A DNA stretch of 54,407 nt from Gemmatimonadota bacterium (GTDB lineage Bacteria; Gemmatimonadota; Gemmatimonadetes; Gemmatimonadales; Gemmatimonadaceae): assembly GCA_023249305.1 (NCBI GenBank), contig JAHFCU010000012.1, positions 1-54,407 on the forward strand, in the 5' to 3' direction. The notes under the pieces are model-generated. The model ran no database searches. It saw only the letters and a list, made by a program, of their open reading frames with translations, and was not told the DNA's origin. Position 1 is the stretch's first letter. Every line of letters begins with the position of its first letter. The translations under genes were made by a program, and so were the position numbers. Below, piece after piece: positions 45,479-54,407 of this stretch.

Positions 45479-47784
45479 CCGCGACCCCACGCCCTGGCGA
45501 TCCCGTCATCACCCCGGCGCTTGTTGCCGAACACGGGCTCACGGCCGACGAGTTCGAGCGCCTGCGCGCGATGCTTGGCCGCGAGCCCACCTTCACCGAG
45601 CTCGGCATCATCTCCGCGCTGTGGAGCGAGCACTGCTCGTACAAGCACTCGCGCCCTGTGCTCAAGACACTGCCGACCGAGGCGCCGTACGTGCTGCAGG
45701 GGCCGGGAGAAAACGCGGGCGTGATCAGCATCGGCGACGGCCTGGCTGTCGCGTTCAAGATCGAGTCGCATAACCATCCCTCGGCGGTTGAACCGTATCA
45801 GGGGGCGGCGACCGGTGTTGGTGGCATCCTGCGCGACGTGTTCACGATGGGCGCCAGGCCGATCGCAATGCTCAATACGCTGCGGTTCGGGTCGCTCGAC
45901 GCGCCGCGCGTGCGCTATCTCGTAGGCGGCGTCGTCAAGGGCATCGGCGACTACGGCAACTGCGTGGGCATTCCGACGGTGGCTGGCGACGTGATGTTCG
46001 ACGCCGCGTATGAAGGCAACCCGCTCGTCAACGCCATGTGTGTCGGCGTGCTTAGAGAGCACGAGCTCATTCGCGCCAAGGCACAGGGCGTCGGCAACCC
46101 GGTCATCGCGGTCGGGGCGCGCACCGGACGCGACGGCATTCACGGCGCGTCCTTCGCCTCGGAAGGCCTCAGCGAGGAGAACGAAGCCAAGCGACCGCGC
46201 GTGCAGGTGGGCGATCCGTTCACCGAGAAGCTCCTGCTCGAGGCGTCGCTCGAGCTCATCATGAGCGGACACATCGTCGCGATCCAGGACATGGGCGCCG
46301 CCGGACTCACTTCCTCCTCGGCGGAGATGGCCGAGCGCGGCGATGTCGGAGTGACAATCGACGTCAAGAAGATGCCCGTGCGCGAAACGGGCATGACCCC
46401 GTACGAGATTCTGCTCAGCGAGTCGCAGGAACGCATGCTCGTCGTCGCGCTCAAGGGACACGAGCAGGAGGTCAAGCAGATCCTCGCCAAGTGGGACCTG
46501 AACGCCGACGTCATCGGCCAGGTGATCGCGGAACCAGTGTATCGCGTGACCGAGGGTGATCACGTGGTCGCCGAGTTCCCCGGCACCCGGCTCGTCACGG
46601 ACTGTCCGCAGTATCATCCCGAGGCGCGCGAAGCCGCGGAGGCCGTCACGCGCCGCGCGCGCGACGTGAACACGGTTCCGGAGAAGCCAGAAGAGGTTGA
46701 TCCGGCGTGGACGCTCGAGCGCCTGCTCGAATCGCCGACGATCGCCAGCAAGCGCTGGGTCACGACGCAGTACGACTCGACCGTGCGCACCAACACGGTG
46801 CTCGGGCCGGGCGACGGTGACGCCGCCGTGATCCGCATTCGCGGCACGCGCAAGGCTATCGCCCTCAAGACGGACTGCAACGGCCGCTACGTCTTCCTCG
46901 ACCCGCGCGTCGGCGGACGCATCGCGGTCGCCGAGGCCGCGCGCAACGTGGCCTGCGTCGGTGCGCGCCCGATGGCGATTACCAACTGCCTGAATTTCGG
47001 CAATCCCAAGAAACCCGAGGTCTTCTTTCAGTTCCGCGAGTCGGTACTTGGCATGGGTGACGCCTGCCGCGCGCTCGGCACGCCCGTCACTGGCGGCAAC
47101 GTTTCGTTCTACAACGAGAACCCACAGGGCGCGGTGTACCCGACGCCGACGATCGGCATGGTCGGGCTCATTGACGATGTGCGCCACGCGACGCGCGCGC
47201 CGTTCGCCGCCGAGGGACACACGATCATCCTGCTCGGCGACAACACGACGGAACTCGGCGGCAGCGAGTACTTGGCGTGGATTCACGGTGTCGTTGCCGG
47301 CGCGCCGCCAGCGTGTGATCTCCAGGGCGAACGGAGGCTCATCGACGCGCTGCTCGCCGCCATTGCCGCTGGGCACGTGGCCTCGGCACATGACTGCTCC
47401 GAAGGGGGACTCGCGGTCGCCCTCGCCGAGTGCTGCGTCAGCCGTGAGTCGCGCCCGCTCGGCGCGCAGGTGGACCTCTCGGCCTGGTCGGCTCTCCCGC
47501 TGCGCGCGCTGCTGTTCGGCGAGGCGCAAGGGCGCGTCGTGGTCTCGACGGCAAAAGCTGACGCCCTACTCGCCATCGCGAAGGCGCATGAAGTGCGGGC
47601 GACGGTCATCGGCATGGTGCGCAGCGCCAGCGCCGGCCTCATCATCACCGTCGGGACGCGCACGATTCGCGCGAAGACGGCAAGTCTGTCGGAGGCGTTC
47701 CACGGCGCGCTGCCTCGCGCGATGCAACGCGCCGCCGCCGAGGTCGTCGAGCGCGATCCCGCACTGGCCGGAGGGACTCGCTGA
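45475..47784 (+). CDS. purL: FGAM synthase subunit PurL
   Basis: A 769-residue ATP-binding subunit of the small PurL type that works with PurS and PurQ. Motifs are [55 protein letters not shown] and, in the second half, [21 protein letters not shown] and [17 protein letters not shown] start at 45475, overlapping the zinc-ribbon gene. The purF ATG shares a base with its stop. Confidence 0.97.
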   Translation: MTATPRPGDPVITPALVAEHGLTADEFERLRAMLGREPTFTELGIISALWSEHCSYKHSRPVLKTLPTEAPYVLQGPGENAGVISIGDGLAVAFKIESHNHPSAVEPYQGAATGVGGILRDVFTMGARPIAMLNTLRFGSLDAPRVRYLVGGVVKGIGDYGNCVGIPTVAGDVMFDAAYEGNPLVNAMCVGVLREHELIRAKAQGVGNPVIAVGARTGRDGIHGASFASEGLSEENEAKRPRVQVGDPFTEKLLLEASLELIMSGHIVAIQDMGAAGLTSSSAEMAERGDVGVTIDVKKMPVRETGMTPYEILLSESQERMLVVALKGHEQEVKQILAKWDLNADVIGQVIAEPVYRVTEGDHVVAEFPGTRLVTDCPQYHPEAREAAEAVTRRARDVNTVPEKPEEVDPAWTLERLLESPTIASKRWVTTQYDSTVRTNTVLGPGDGDAAVIRIRGTRKAIALKTDCNGRYVFLDPRVGGRIAVAEAARNVACVGARPMAITNCLNFGNPKKPEVFFQFRESVLGMGDACRALGTPVTGGNVSFYNENPQGAVYPTPTIGMVGLIDDVRHATRAPFAAEGHTIILLGDNTTELGGSEYLAWIHGVVAGAPPACDLQGERRLIDALLAAIAAGHVASAHDCSEGGLAVALAECCVSRESRPLGAQVDLSAWSALPLRALLFGEAQGRVVVSTAKADALLAIAKAHEVRATVIGMVRSASAGLIITVGTRTIRAKTASLSEAFHGALPRAMQRAAAEVVERDPALAGGTR

Positions 47785-49160
47785 TGTGCGGCATCTTTGG
47801 CATTCGCGATAACGCCGACGCGGCACGCATCACGCATCTCGGGCTGTATTCCCTGCAGCATCGCGGGCAGGAGTCTGCGGGAATCGTCGCCGTGTCCGCG
47901 AACGGCGAAGCGCAGATGGTCCGCAAGATGGGACTCGTTTCGGACGGCTTCGAGGAAGACCGCATCGCGTCGCTGCACGGCCCGATCGCCATCGGGCATA
48001 CGCGCTACTCGACGGCCGGCACGAGCACGATTGACAACGCGCAGCCGGTTTTCGTTCGCTTCCGCGGCGGGCACATTGCGTTGGCGCATAACGGCAACCT
48101 CACGAACGCCGTCGCACTGCGCGGCGCGCTCGAGGCGGAGGGGTCGATCTTCGCCTCCACGATGGACAGCGAGGTCATCGTTCACCGCATCGCGAAGTCG
48201 CGCGCGGCCAAGCCGGAGGAACAGCTGGCGGAAGCGCTTCGCGGCGCTGAGGGTGCCTACTCCCTGCTCGTGGTGATCGGCACTACGCTGCTCGCGGCGC
48301 GCGATCCGAACGGCTTCCGGCCGCTCACGATGGGTCGCTTGGGTGACTCATGGGTCTTCGCATCGGAGACCTGCGCACTCGACATCGTCGGCGCGACGAT
48401 CGTGCGTGACGTGGCGCCGGGCGAGATCATCGCGGTGGACGCCGAGGGCATGCGCACGTTGCAGTTTCCCGCCGCACCCACCCTGCACCGCTGCGTGTTC
48501 GAGTACATCTACTTTGCGCGCCCAGACAGCCGGATCTTCGGTGCCTCGGTGGATCGGGCGCGGCGTGCGCTCGGCCGCCAGTTGGCCCTCGAGCAGCCGG
48601 CCCCCAGCGCCGACCTTGTTTTCGCGGTGCCCGACTCGTCCAACGCCGCCGCCCTTGGGTACGCCGAGGCGTCCGGCCTGCGCCTCGAGCATGCGCTGAT
48701 CCGCAATCACTATGTGGGCCGCACGTTCATTCAGCCGACGCAGGAAGGACGCGACGCGAAGGTGAAGGTGAAGTACAACGCCGTGCGCGAAGTGCTCGAG
48801 GGCAAGAGCGTGGTCATGGTGGACGATTCGATCGTGCGCGGCACGACCACGCGCGGGCTCGTGGCGCTGCTCCGCGGCGCCGGAGCGCGTGAGGTGCACA
48901 TGCGCGTCTCTTCGCCGCCGATCACCGGACCCTGCTACTACGGCATCGACACACCCGAACGCGCCGAGTTGATCGCGGCCAACATGTCGATCGACGAAGT
49001 AGGACGAGCGATCGGGGTGGACTCCCTCGGCTATCTGTCAATCGAGGGCATGCTGGCCTCGGTGCCCGGCGGCCCGAGTGGCTTCTGCCACGCCTGCTTT
49101 TCCGGGCAGTACCCCACGCAGCCCCCCGTGGACATCAAGCGATACCGGTCAGTGGTATAG
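47784..49160 (+). CDS. purF: Amidophosphoribosyltransferase
   Basis: A 458-residue enzyme, first committed step of purine synthesis. The N-terminal nucleophile is C2 ([10 protein letters not shown]) with no propeptide. HRGQESAGI and HNGNLTNAV belong to the glutaminase domain, and the PRPP site is VVMVDDSIVRGTTTRG. FVQ-type cysteines of Fe-S-containing homologues are not obvious except C-terminal ones (GFCHACF). It is the last purine gene in the chain, with osmC 32 bases downstream. Confidence 0.97.
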   Translation: MCGIFGIRDNADAARITHLGLYSLQHRGQESAGIVAVSANGEAQMVRKMGLVSDGFEEDRIASLHGPIAIGHTRYSTAGTSTIDNAQPVFVRFRGGHIALAHNGNLTNAVALRGALEAEGSIFASTMDSEVIVHRIAKSRAAKPEEQLAEALRGAEGAYSLLVVIGTTLLAARDPNGFRPLTMGRLGDSWVFASETCALDIVGATIVRDVAPGEIIAVDAEGMRTLQFPAAPTLHRCVFEYIYFARPDSRIFGASVDRARRALGRQLALEQPAPSADLVFAVPDSSNAAALGYAEASGLRLEHALIRNHYVGRTFIQPTQEGRDAKVKVKYNAVREVLEGKSVVMVDDSIVRGTTTRGLVALLRGAGAREVHMRVSSPPITGPCYYGIDTPERAELIAANMSIDEVGRAIGVDSLGYLSIEGMLASVPGGPSGFCHACFSGQYPTQPPVDIKRYRSVV

Positions 49161-49192
49161 CAAACCAAGAACACGAAAGGAGAGCATTTCAT

Positions 49193-49618
49193 ATGGATCG
49201 CAAGGCAGAGGCGCAGTGGTTTGGCGATTTGAAATCAGGGCACGGCACGATGGCCGTCGGAAGCGGCGCGTTCAGCGGCCCGTTCTCCTTCATCAGCCGG
49301 TTTGAGGGCAGCAAGGACACGAACCCCGAGGAGCTCCTCGGCGCAGCGCATGCCGGCTGCTTCTCGATGGCCCTGTCCAACTCGCTGGCGCAGGCAGGCC
49401 ATGTGGTCACAAGTGTGAAAACGACCGCGGTCGTCAGCGCCAACAAGACCGCGGCGGGCTTCACCATCACGGGGATCGCGCTGATCACGCGCGGCGTCGT
49501 GCCGGGGCTCTCGGCCGAGCAGTTCCAGAAGTTCGCCGAGGATGCGAAGACGGGCTGCATCGTCTCGCGCGCGCTGGCGGCGGTACCGAAGACGCTCGAC
49601 GCAAAGCTTGAGGGTTAG
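49193..49618 (+). CDS. osmC: OsmC-family peroxiredoxin
   Basis: A 141-residue thiol peroxidase. The two active cysteines are C56 (LLGAAHAGCFSMALS) and C122 (KTGCIVSRAL), with E47 in TNPEELLGAA as in OsmC. It reduces organic hydroperoxides. AAAGGAG at 49177-49183 is a clear ribosome site. It probably shares the purine transcript or has its own promoter inside purF, and a large palindrome follows it. Confidence 0.94.
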   Translation: MDRKAEAQWFGDLKSGHGTMAVGSGAFSGPFSFISRFEGSKDTNPEELLGAAHAGCFSMALSNSLAQAGHVVTSVKTTAVVSANKTAAGFTITGIALITRGVVPGLSAEQFQKFAEDAKTGCIVSRALAAVPKTLDAKLEG

Positions 49619-49643
49619 GCGCGCAACGAGCGGCTCTTCCGCA

Positions 49644-49740
49644 CGGCGGGGGTTCGTTCTCGCAAGCGGCCGGAGGACCCATAGATGGCGCGCGCAGCGC
49701 GCCAAAGGGTCCGAGAGCTTGCGAGGGCGAACCCCCGGCG
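49644..49740. repeat. Long nested palindrome between convergent osmC and the BNR-protein gene
   Basis: Two arms of about 35 bases (49644-49680 and 49707-49740) are imperfect reverse complements: GGGGGTTCG, CTCGCAAGC and GGACCC on the left find CGAACCCCC, GCTTGCGAG and GGGTCC on the right. Between them lies a perfect 8-bp hairpin, TGGCGCGC-GCA-GCGCGCCA (49686-49704). There is no long T-run. It may act as a two-way terminator or mRNA stabiliser, or be one copy of a dispersed palindromic (REP-like) element. Confidence 0.7.
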
Positions 49741-49747
49741 CGCGTCT

Positions 49748-52700
49748 CTAGGGCTGCACGCTGCACCCCTCCGCCTTCGCGCACTTCGGATCCACCGGCG
49801 GCAGCTTGAGCCGCGCGGCCTCCTTGTTGAATGCCGCAAGATCAGTCTTCCACACCAGCGCGAGTTTGTCGGTCTGCACCTTCAGCTGGCCCGACTGAAT
49901 GCCGAATATCTCCGGGATGTTCGACGTCGGCCGCCCGTCGCCCTGGCTCACGACTCGCAAGAGCGAGGCAAGCCGGTTGTTGATCTTGATCGGGAAGTTC
50001 AGCGGATCCTGGTTGCTCTGGTTCTGCACCTGATAGACGTCCTTCTCCACACCGCCCGCATTCGTCGTCAACTGGTCGCCACTGCTCTTCAGCGCCGCGT
50101 CGTCAGCGCGCTTGAGCCGGTCAGCCACCTGCGCCTTCACGTTGCGGATCTCAATCACGGCCTGATTCGCCTCAGTCATCTTGTCGCGGATCTTGATCGC
50201 GAGGTCGAACTGCGCTTGCAAGTCGGCGTCGCTCGCATCGGTGTTCAACGGATTCCGCTTGACCGTGACCGGCTGGATTTGCGTCTTGCCATCCACATTG
50301 ATCCGCACCTTGTACGTCCCCGGCGGAGCCGCAGGGCCGGCCGTCGTCGCACCCCAGAGGACCATTCCCGGAAAGGTCGTGGCGCCGGCGTAGTTGAGGT
50401 CCCACGTGAAGCGCTGCAACCCCGCGACCTTTGCGGGCGGCGGCGTGAAGCCACCAAAGCGACCGCCGCCTCCAGGGCCCGCCGGACGCGCGGCCGTGTC
50501 CTGCCCGAACGTGCGAATCACGCTCCCCTTCGCGTCGAGGATGTCAATGATCACCGATTTCGCCGGCGACTTGAGCCAGTAGTTGATCGTCGCCCCAGTC
50601 GCCGAGCGATACGCGACCACGGGCGAAAACAGGTAGAGATCGACCGACGTCGCGATCGCCGGCGTCACCTGCCGCAGCGGCGCCGCATTGTCGAGCACCC
50701 AGAAACCGCGCCCGTGCGTGGCGATCACGAGCTCGTTCTCCTTGACGATCAGGTCCGACACGGGAGTGTCGGGCATATTGAGCTGCAGCGACGTCCAGTG
50801 GCCGCCGTCGTCGTACGACGCATAGACGCCGTGCTGTGCCGCCGCGTAGAGCAAGCCGCGCCGCCACGGATCTTCGCGCACCGTGTGCACGTAGTCGTCC
50901 GCACGGATACCTGTCACGATCTTCGTCCACGTCTTGCCGAAATCGGCCGTCTTGAAGATGTATGGCGCCTTGTCATCCATTAGCGGGCGCCGCACCGACA
51001 CGTAGGCGCCGCCAGAATTGAACGCCGACGCGTCAATCTGGCTGACGCGTCCAAACGCGGGCATATCCTTCGGCGTCACATTCGCCCACGTCTTGCCGCC
51101 ATCGCGTGTCACGTGCACAAGGCCGTCGTCGGATCCGGTCCAGAGAATGTTGGTGTCCCTCTTGCCCGGGCCAAGTGCGAAGATCACGGCGTACACCTCG
51201 GGGCCGTTCATGTCGCCGGTGATTGGCCCTCCGGAGTGTCCCATTGTCTTCACGTCATGCCGAGTGAGGTCACCCGACAGTGCCTTCCACGTCTTGCCTC
51301 CGTCAGGCGTCATCCACACCCGCTGCGACGAGACATAGAGCAGGTTCGGATTCGCCGGCGAGAAGATGATCGGGTACGTCCACTGCCAGCGCTCGCGAAT
51401 TTCGCTCGACGGCTCGCCCGAGTACATCCACGGATACGGATTCACCTCGCGTCCCTGTCCGAGGCGCCGGTCGTACTTGTCGAGGAAGCCGCCGTTGTTC
51501 GTGCCCGCGAAGTAGAGGTCCGGGTTCTTCGGATCCGGCGCCATGTACCCCGGCTCTCCACCGCCCGCGGTGTACCACACCTGCGGGGCGCGCCCCTCGG
51601 GGAGGCCTTCGATCTGGCGACCGCGCGCCGGCCCGAGGTTCCAGTTGAATGGGATGCAGAGGGTCGAGTTGTCCTGCTGCGAACCGCAGAGGTGATACGG
51701 CAGGTGGGCCGTCGTCGCCACGCGGTAGAACTGCTCCGTCGGGAAGTCCTGTTCCGTCCACCGCTGTCCGCCGTTCGTGGACACCGCACCGCCACCGTCG
51801 TTGCCAATCACGAGATGCTGAGCGTTGTCCGGGTCTACCCACAAGTCGTGGAAGTCACCGTGTGTGCCGTTCCCGACCGAAGTCATCGTTTTGCCCTGGT
51901 CGTTCGAGCGGAACGCGCTGGTGTTGAGCATGTACACCATGTCGGCGTTCTTCGTGTCGGCGGTTACGTGTGTGTAGTAGAACGCCCGCTGGCGCACGCT
52001 GCGATTCTCGGTGGCGAGCGACCACGTGGCGCCTGCGTCATCCGACTTGAAAAGCCCGCCTTTGGTGTTCTCGACGAGCGCATACACTCGGCTCGAATTA
52101 GCGGGTGACACCGCCACACCGATGCGTCCGATGAGTCCGGCCGGCATGCCAGCGTTGCGAGTGATCTCGGTCCACGTCTCACCGCCGTCCGTGCTCTTGA
52201 ATAGCCCGCTGCCCGTCCCTCCTGACGACATCGTGAACTCCGTGCGGTACGCCTGCCAGAGTGCCGCGTACACCACGTTCGGGTTCGCGCGGTCAATGCT
52301 GATGTCAATCGCGGCGGTCGAGTCATTGCGGAACAGCACGCGCCGCCAGCTCTTGCCGCCGTCGGTGCTCTTGTACACGCCGCGCTCGGCGTTCGGCGCC
52401 GAGTGCTTGCCAAAGGCCGCGACGAAGATGATGTCGGGGTTCGTCGGATGGATGCGGATCTTCGAGATGTTCTCTGACTGCTCGAAGCCCACGTGCGTCC
52501 ACGTCTTGCCCGCGTCGACGGACTTGTACACGCCATCGCCCGCCATGATGTTGCCGCGGATGCACGTCTCGCCCATCCCTATGAACACGAGGTCGGAATT
52601 CGTCTCAGACACCGCTACGGCGCCTACCGACGCCGACTTGACTTGCCCGTCGGTCACGGGCGCCCACGTCTCGCCTCCGTCCGTGGTCTTCCACAGCCCG

Positions 52701-52939
52701 CCGCCCACCGCGCCGAAGTATGCCTCCTTCGGGCGTCCCTTCACGCCGCTGACGGCGATCGAGCGCCCGCCACGGTCGGGCCCGACGTTGCGCCACTTGT
52801 ACGTGGCGAGCAGCGCCGAGTCAGGACCCTCGACTGGGGCGACGCGCGCTTCGAGCGTGCGCTGGCCGGCGACACCGCCGAGCGCGACGACCACGGGCAA
52901 CAGAAACAGGAACGTGAGTGACCGATGGGTGCGAGGCAT
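49748..52939 (-). CDS. Large secreted BNR/sortilin (VPS10)-type beta-propeller protein
   Basis: A 1063-residue protein. ATG at 52939-52937 starts a signal peptide (HRSLTFLFLLPVVVALGGVAG). From about residue 40 onward there are repeated BNR/Asp-box units such as WKTTDGGETWAPVTDG, YKSVDAGKTWTHVG, YKSTDGGKSWRRVLF, FKSTDGGETWTEI, WMTPDGGKTWKAL, VTRDGGKTWANVT and FKTADFGKTWTKI, forming one or two propellers. The C-terminal ~300 residues include a beta-rich part and a helical stretch (LQAQFDLAIKIRDKMTEANQAV). Relatives are annotated as glycosyl hydrolases or sortilin-like, but I see no proof of enzymatic activity. The frame is open upstream to 53305 without similarity. Confidence 0.88.
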   Translation of the reverse strand: MPRTHRSLTFLFLLPVVVALGGVAGQRTLEARVAPVEGPDSALLATYKWRNVGPDRGGRSIAVSGVKGRPKEAYFGAVGGGLWKTTDGGETWAPVTDGQVKSASVGAVAVSETNSDLVFIGMGETCIRGNIMAGDGVYKSVDAGKTWTHVGFEQSENISKIRIHPTNPDIIFVAAFGKHSAPNAERGVYKSTDGGKSWRRVLFRNDSTAAIDISIDRANPNVVYAALWQAYRTEFTMSSGGTGSGLFKSTDGGETWTEITRNAGMPAGLIGRIGVAVSPANSSRVYALVENTKGGLFKSDDAGATWSLATENRSVRQRAFYYTHVTADTKNADMVYMLNTSAFRSNDQGKTMTSVGNGTHGDFHDLWVDPDNAQHLVIGNDGGGAVSTNGGQRWTEQDFPTEQFYRVATTAHLPYHLCGSQQDNSTLCIPFNWNLGPARGRQIEGLPEGRAPQVWYTAGGGEPGYMAPDPKNPDLYFAGTNNGGFLDKYDRRLGQGREVNPYPWMYSGEPSSEIRERWQWTYPIIFSPANPNLLYVSSQRVWMTPDGGKTWKALSGDLTRHDVKTMGHSGGPITGDMNGPEVYAVIFALGPGKRDTNILWTGSDDGLVHVTRDGGKTWANVTPKDMPAFGRVSQIDASAFNSGGAYVSVRRPLMDDKAPYIFKTADFGKTWTKIVTGIRADDYVHTVREDPWRRGLLYAAAQHGVYASYDDGGHWTSLQLNMPDTPVSDLIVKENELVIATHGRGFWVLDNAAPLRQVTPAIATSVDLYLFSPVVAYRSATGATINYWLKSPAKSVIIDILDAKGSVIRTFGQDTAARPAGPGGGGRFGGFTPPPAKVAGLQRFTWDLNYAGATTFPGMVLWGATTAGPAAPPGTYKVRINVDGKTQIQPVTVKRNPLNTDASDADLQAQFDLAIKIRDKMTEANQAVIEIRNVKAQVADRLKRADDAALKSSGDQLTTNAGGVEKDVYQVQNQSNQDPLNFPIKINNRLASLLRVVSQGDGRPTSNIPEIFGIQSGQLKVQTDKLALVWKTDLAAFNKEAARLKLPPVDPKCAKAEGCSVQP

Positions 52940-52999
52940 GCAAGGATCCTCAATCGGAGTGCGTGACGCGGGGCAACGCAGGCAGAACGCCGAACGATC

Positions 53000-53013
53000 C
53001 GACAACGTTGTCG
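53000..53013. promoter_or_regulatory. Perfect 14-bp palindrome, candidate operator
   Basis: CGACAACGTTGTCG is a perfect inverted repeat in the 174-base region between the divergent BNR-protein gene and DUF350 gene. Its length and central position suit a dimeric repressor, but no regulator is encoded next to it. Confidence 0.35.
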
Positions 53014-53048
53014 CACGGCGCAGCGCGTGGCAACCGATGCTGGTGATG

Positions 53049-53077
53049 TTCCGGCCAACCGCACGAGGTGGTACAAT
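53049..53077 (+). promoter_or_regulatory. Candidate promoter of the DUF350-transglycosylase pair
   Basis: TTCCGG (53049-53054) and TACAAT (53072-53077) are separated by 17 bases. The -10 matches at 5 of 6 positions and the -35 is weak. Transcription would begin near 53084, leaving a leader of about 30 bases with the ribosome site TGGGAGAG. Confidence 0.4.
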
Positions 53078-53113
53078 TGTCCCGGCAACGCCACCCTTGC
53101 TGGGAGAGTTCAC

Positions 53114-53317
53114 GTGCAGTTCGAGATAATCGCCCTCAACTTGCTGTACGCCGTGGCTGGCGTGGTGCTCATGTTCCTGAGCTACCGCGCCATTGATCGC
53201 CTGACCCCCGAAGTCAACTTTCCGGTGGAACTCAGCAAGGGCAACGTCGCCGTGGCGATCTTCGTGGCGTCCATCTTCATCTCGATCGCGCTGATCATTG
53301 GGCACGCGCTTAACTGA
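53114..53317 (+). CDS. DUF350-type small membrane protein
   Basis: A 67-residue protein from GTG at 53114, which has GGGAGAG a few bases upstream. Helix 1 is about residues 5-20 (ALNLLYAVAGVVLMFL), followed by SYRAIDRLTPEVNFPVELSKGNVAVA and helix 2, VAIFVASIFISIALIIG. The N...L.KGN-A-A pattern with flanking helices is the DUF350 (UPF0719) half-repeat. It may work with the neighbouring transglycosylase, whose start is 15 bases downstream. No function is known. Confidence 0.75.
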   Translation: MQFEIIALNLLYAVAGVVLMFLSYRAIDRLTPEVNFPVELSKGNVAVAIFVASIFISIALIIGHALN

Positions 53318-53331
53318 CGGCCGAGTCGCGC

Positions 53332-53949
53332 GTGCGCCGCTTGCTGATCGCTATCACAGTGCTCCTCTCTGCCGGCGCCCTCGCGCCGTCGCTGAGCGCG
53401 CAGGATGCGGCGCGCCCCGCCGACCGGCGCCTCGCCGAGCGCAATGCAAGCCGCTACGACGACACCTTCCGTCGCTACAGCAAGCGATTCTTCGGCGTCG
53501 GCTTCGACTGGCGCTACTTCAAGGCGCAGGGCATGGCCGAAAGCGGCCTCGATCCGACGGCGACGAGCTACGTCGGCGCGCGCGGTGTGATGCAGCTGAT
53601 GCCATCGACATACCGCGACATCACGTCGCGCCGCCCCGACTTCGGCGCCATAGACGATCCCGAGTGGAACATCGCCGCGGGCATCATGCATGATCGCTAT
53701 CTCTGGAAGCTCTGGGCGAAGTCCATCGCGGAGCCCGAGCGCCCGGCCTTCATGTTCGGCAGCTACAACGCCGGCGAAGGCACGATCATGCGCGCGCAGA
53801 ACACGGCGCGCGACGTGGTGGGGAGCGCCGAGGCATGGTCGCACATCGAGCAGGTCGCCCCGACTGTGCCGCGCTGGCGCTACCGCGAGACGCTCGGCTA
53901 CGTGCGGAAGATTGACCGGTACTACGCGGACTTTCGGGTGCGGCGCTGA
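53332..53949 (+). CDS. Exported lytic murein transglycosylase (SLT domain)
   Basis: A 205-residue protein with a signal peptide (MRRLLIAITVLLSAGALAPSLSA). The SLT domain shows FKAQGMAESGLDPTATS with the catalytic Glu, GARGVMQLMPSTY, IAAGIMHDRYLW and MFGSYNAGEGTI, like the C-terminal domain of MltF. It cleaves peptidoglycan with 1,6-anhydro products. GTG start at 53332. Confidence 0.9.
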   Translation: MRRLLIAITVLLSAGALAPSLSAQDAARPADRRLAERNASRYDDTFRRYSKRFFGVGFDWRYFKAQGMAESGLDPTATSYVGARGVMQLMPSTYRDITSRRPDFGAIDDPEWNIAAGIMHDRYLWKLWAKSIAEPERPAFMFGSYNAGEGTIMRAQNTARDVVGSAEAWSHIEQVAPTVPRWRYRETLGYVRKIDRYYADFRVRR

Positions 53950-53972
53950 GCCGCTGCTGCGGTAACCGCCTG

Positions 53973-54407
53973 CTACGCCCCGCTCGGTTCCGGGTCCGCC
54001 AACTCCAATTGCTCCCACTTCATTTCGAAGTGTCTCAAGATCGACGCCCTCTCATCGGCTTCCTGCTGCCCGATGCTGGAATACGGATGCTGAAAGACCA
54101 CCCGGCGCACGCCGCGCCGCACGAGGGAGCGGGTACAGGCTAGGCACGGTTCGTGGGTGACGTAGGCGATCGCGATGTGCCCGTCGCAGAAGCCGAGGGC
54201 GTTCTCCTCGGCGTGGCTGGTGTGCAGGCAGCGCTGCCCCGGCTTGCAGCTGTCGGGCGTGCAGTGCGGCATTCCCGGAAGCGCACCATTGAACCCTGCG
54301 GAGGCGACACCGCCGTCCGGGCGCAGGAGCACCGCGCCTACCTTGAGCCGACAGCACGTTCCAAGCCGGCTCAACTCCGTGGCCATGCGAAGAAAGACTT
54401 GGTCCTT
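53973..54407 (-). CDS. dCMP deaminase / ComEB-family zinc deaminase, 5' end cut by window
   Basis: At least 144 codons. An ATG lies at 54386, but the seven codons upstream (KDQVFLR) continue the helix found in this family (FLRMATELSRLGTCCRLKVGAVL), so the true start is probably beyond the right edge. The zinc site is H in SHAEENAL with the catalytic Glu, and PCLACTRSL provides the two cysteines. An insertion with PHCTPDSCKPGQRC resembles dCMP deaminases with an extra zinc. It makes dUMP for thymidylate synthesis. Confidence 0.88.
   Translation of the reverse strand, partial: KDQVFLRMATELSRLGTCCRLKVGAVLLRPDGGVASAGFNGALPGMPHCTPDSCKPGQRCLHTSHAEENALGFCDGHIAIAYVTHEPCLACTRSLVRRGVRRVVFQHPYSSIGQQEADERASILRHFEMKWEQLELADPEPSGA

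Noticed and set aside
45469-47529. Very long open frame on the minus strand opposite purL
   Set aside because: Its residues are arginine/histidine-rich without any family motif and it is exactly antisense to a complete purL. Long antisense frames are expected from GC-rich codon use.

Overview
This GC-rich window is densely packed bacterial chromosome. Most genes sit in long same-strand runs that overlap by 1 to 8 bases (ATGA, GTGA, TTGA and TGATG junctions). The mix of gene families points to a Gram-negative-type bacterium, plausibly Gemmatimonadota: cytochrome and NrfD-type respiratory genes, PCu(A)C, secreted BNR/sortilin-type proteins, a PurS/Q/L purine pathway and a cobalamin mutase with MeaB. 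The taxonomic call is inference only. I see no tRNA, rRNA, CRISPR array, transposase or prophage.

Layout. 1-1567: the N-terminal part of a U32-family protein and two small membrane proteins. 1605-7145 (minus): a CoA-metabolism operon reading cobalamin-binding mutase subunit, biotin-dependent carboxylase beta subunit, a split AtuA pair, an enoyl-CoA hydratase and a saccharopine-dehydrogenase-like reductase. 7312-12169 (plus): a cytochrome c gene remnant, then an electron-transfer operon (monoheme cytochrome c, membrane-anchored tetraheme cytochrome, 4x[4Fe-4S] protein, NrfD membrane subunit, SPFH protein) and a copper chaperone. 12224-21867 (minus): a ten-gene run with ptsN, vanZ-like, aspS, phoH, ybeY, two CNNM/CBS proteins, meaB, the mutase large subunit and a YdeI-like protein. 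21974-23958 (plus): an exported protein and rlmN. 23887-33725 (minus): trpC, trpF, trpB, a HEAT-repeat protein, an HD-GYP protein, trpA, a chemoreceptor-like protein, yqeK and a LytR_C protein. lexA diverges from trpC. trpD lies beyond lexA, behind a GAF protein. 36978-49618 (plus): a chain of thirteen genes from truA to purF, plus osmC, combining tRNA modification, a transaldolase-like protein, an HtrA lipoprotein, most of the purine pathway and both steps of phosphatidylethanolamine synthesis. 49748-54407: a large secreted BNR-repeat protein, a DUF350 protein, a lytic transglycosylase and a partial dCMP deaminase.

How genes work together. The two mutase subunits are encoded in separate operons, and MeaB is the GTPase chaperone. 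The large subunit carries Phe and Gln where classical methylmalonyl-CoA mutases have Tyr and Arg, which suggests an isobutyryl-CoA-mutase-like substrate. The tetraheme/FeS/NrfD proteins look like a quinol:cytochrome c module without a molybdopterin subunit. The HEAT and HD-GYP proteins appear to share an N-terminal domain and sit inside the trp operon. The transaldolase-like protein has lost all three active-site residues checked. These, together with a long nested palindrome at 49644-49740 and two promoters placed to give leaderless mRNAs, are the points most worth a second look.
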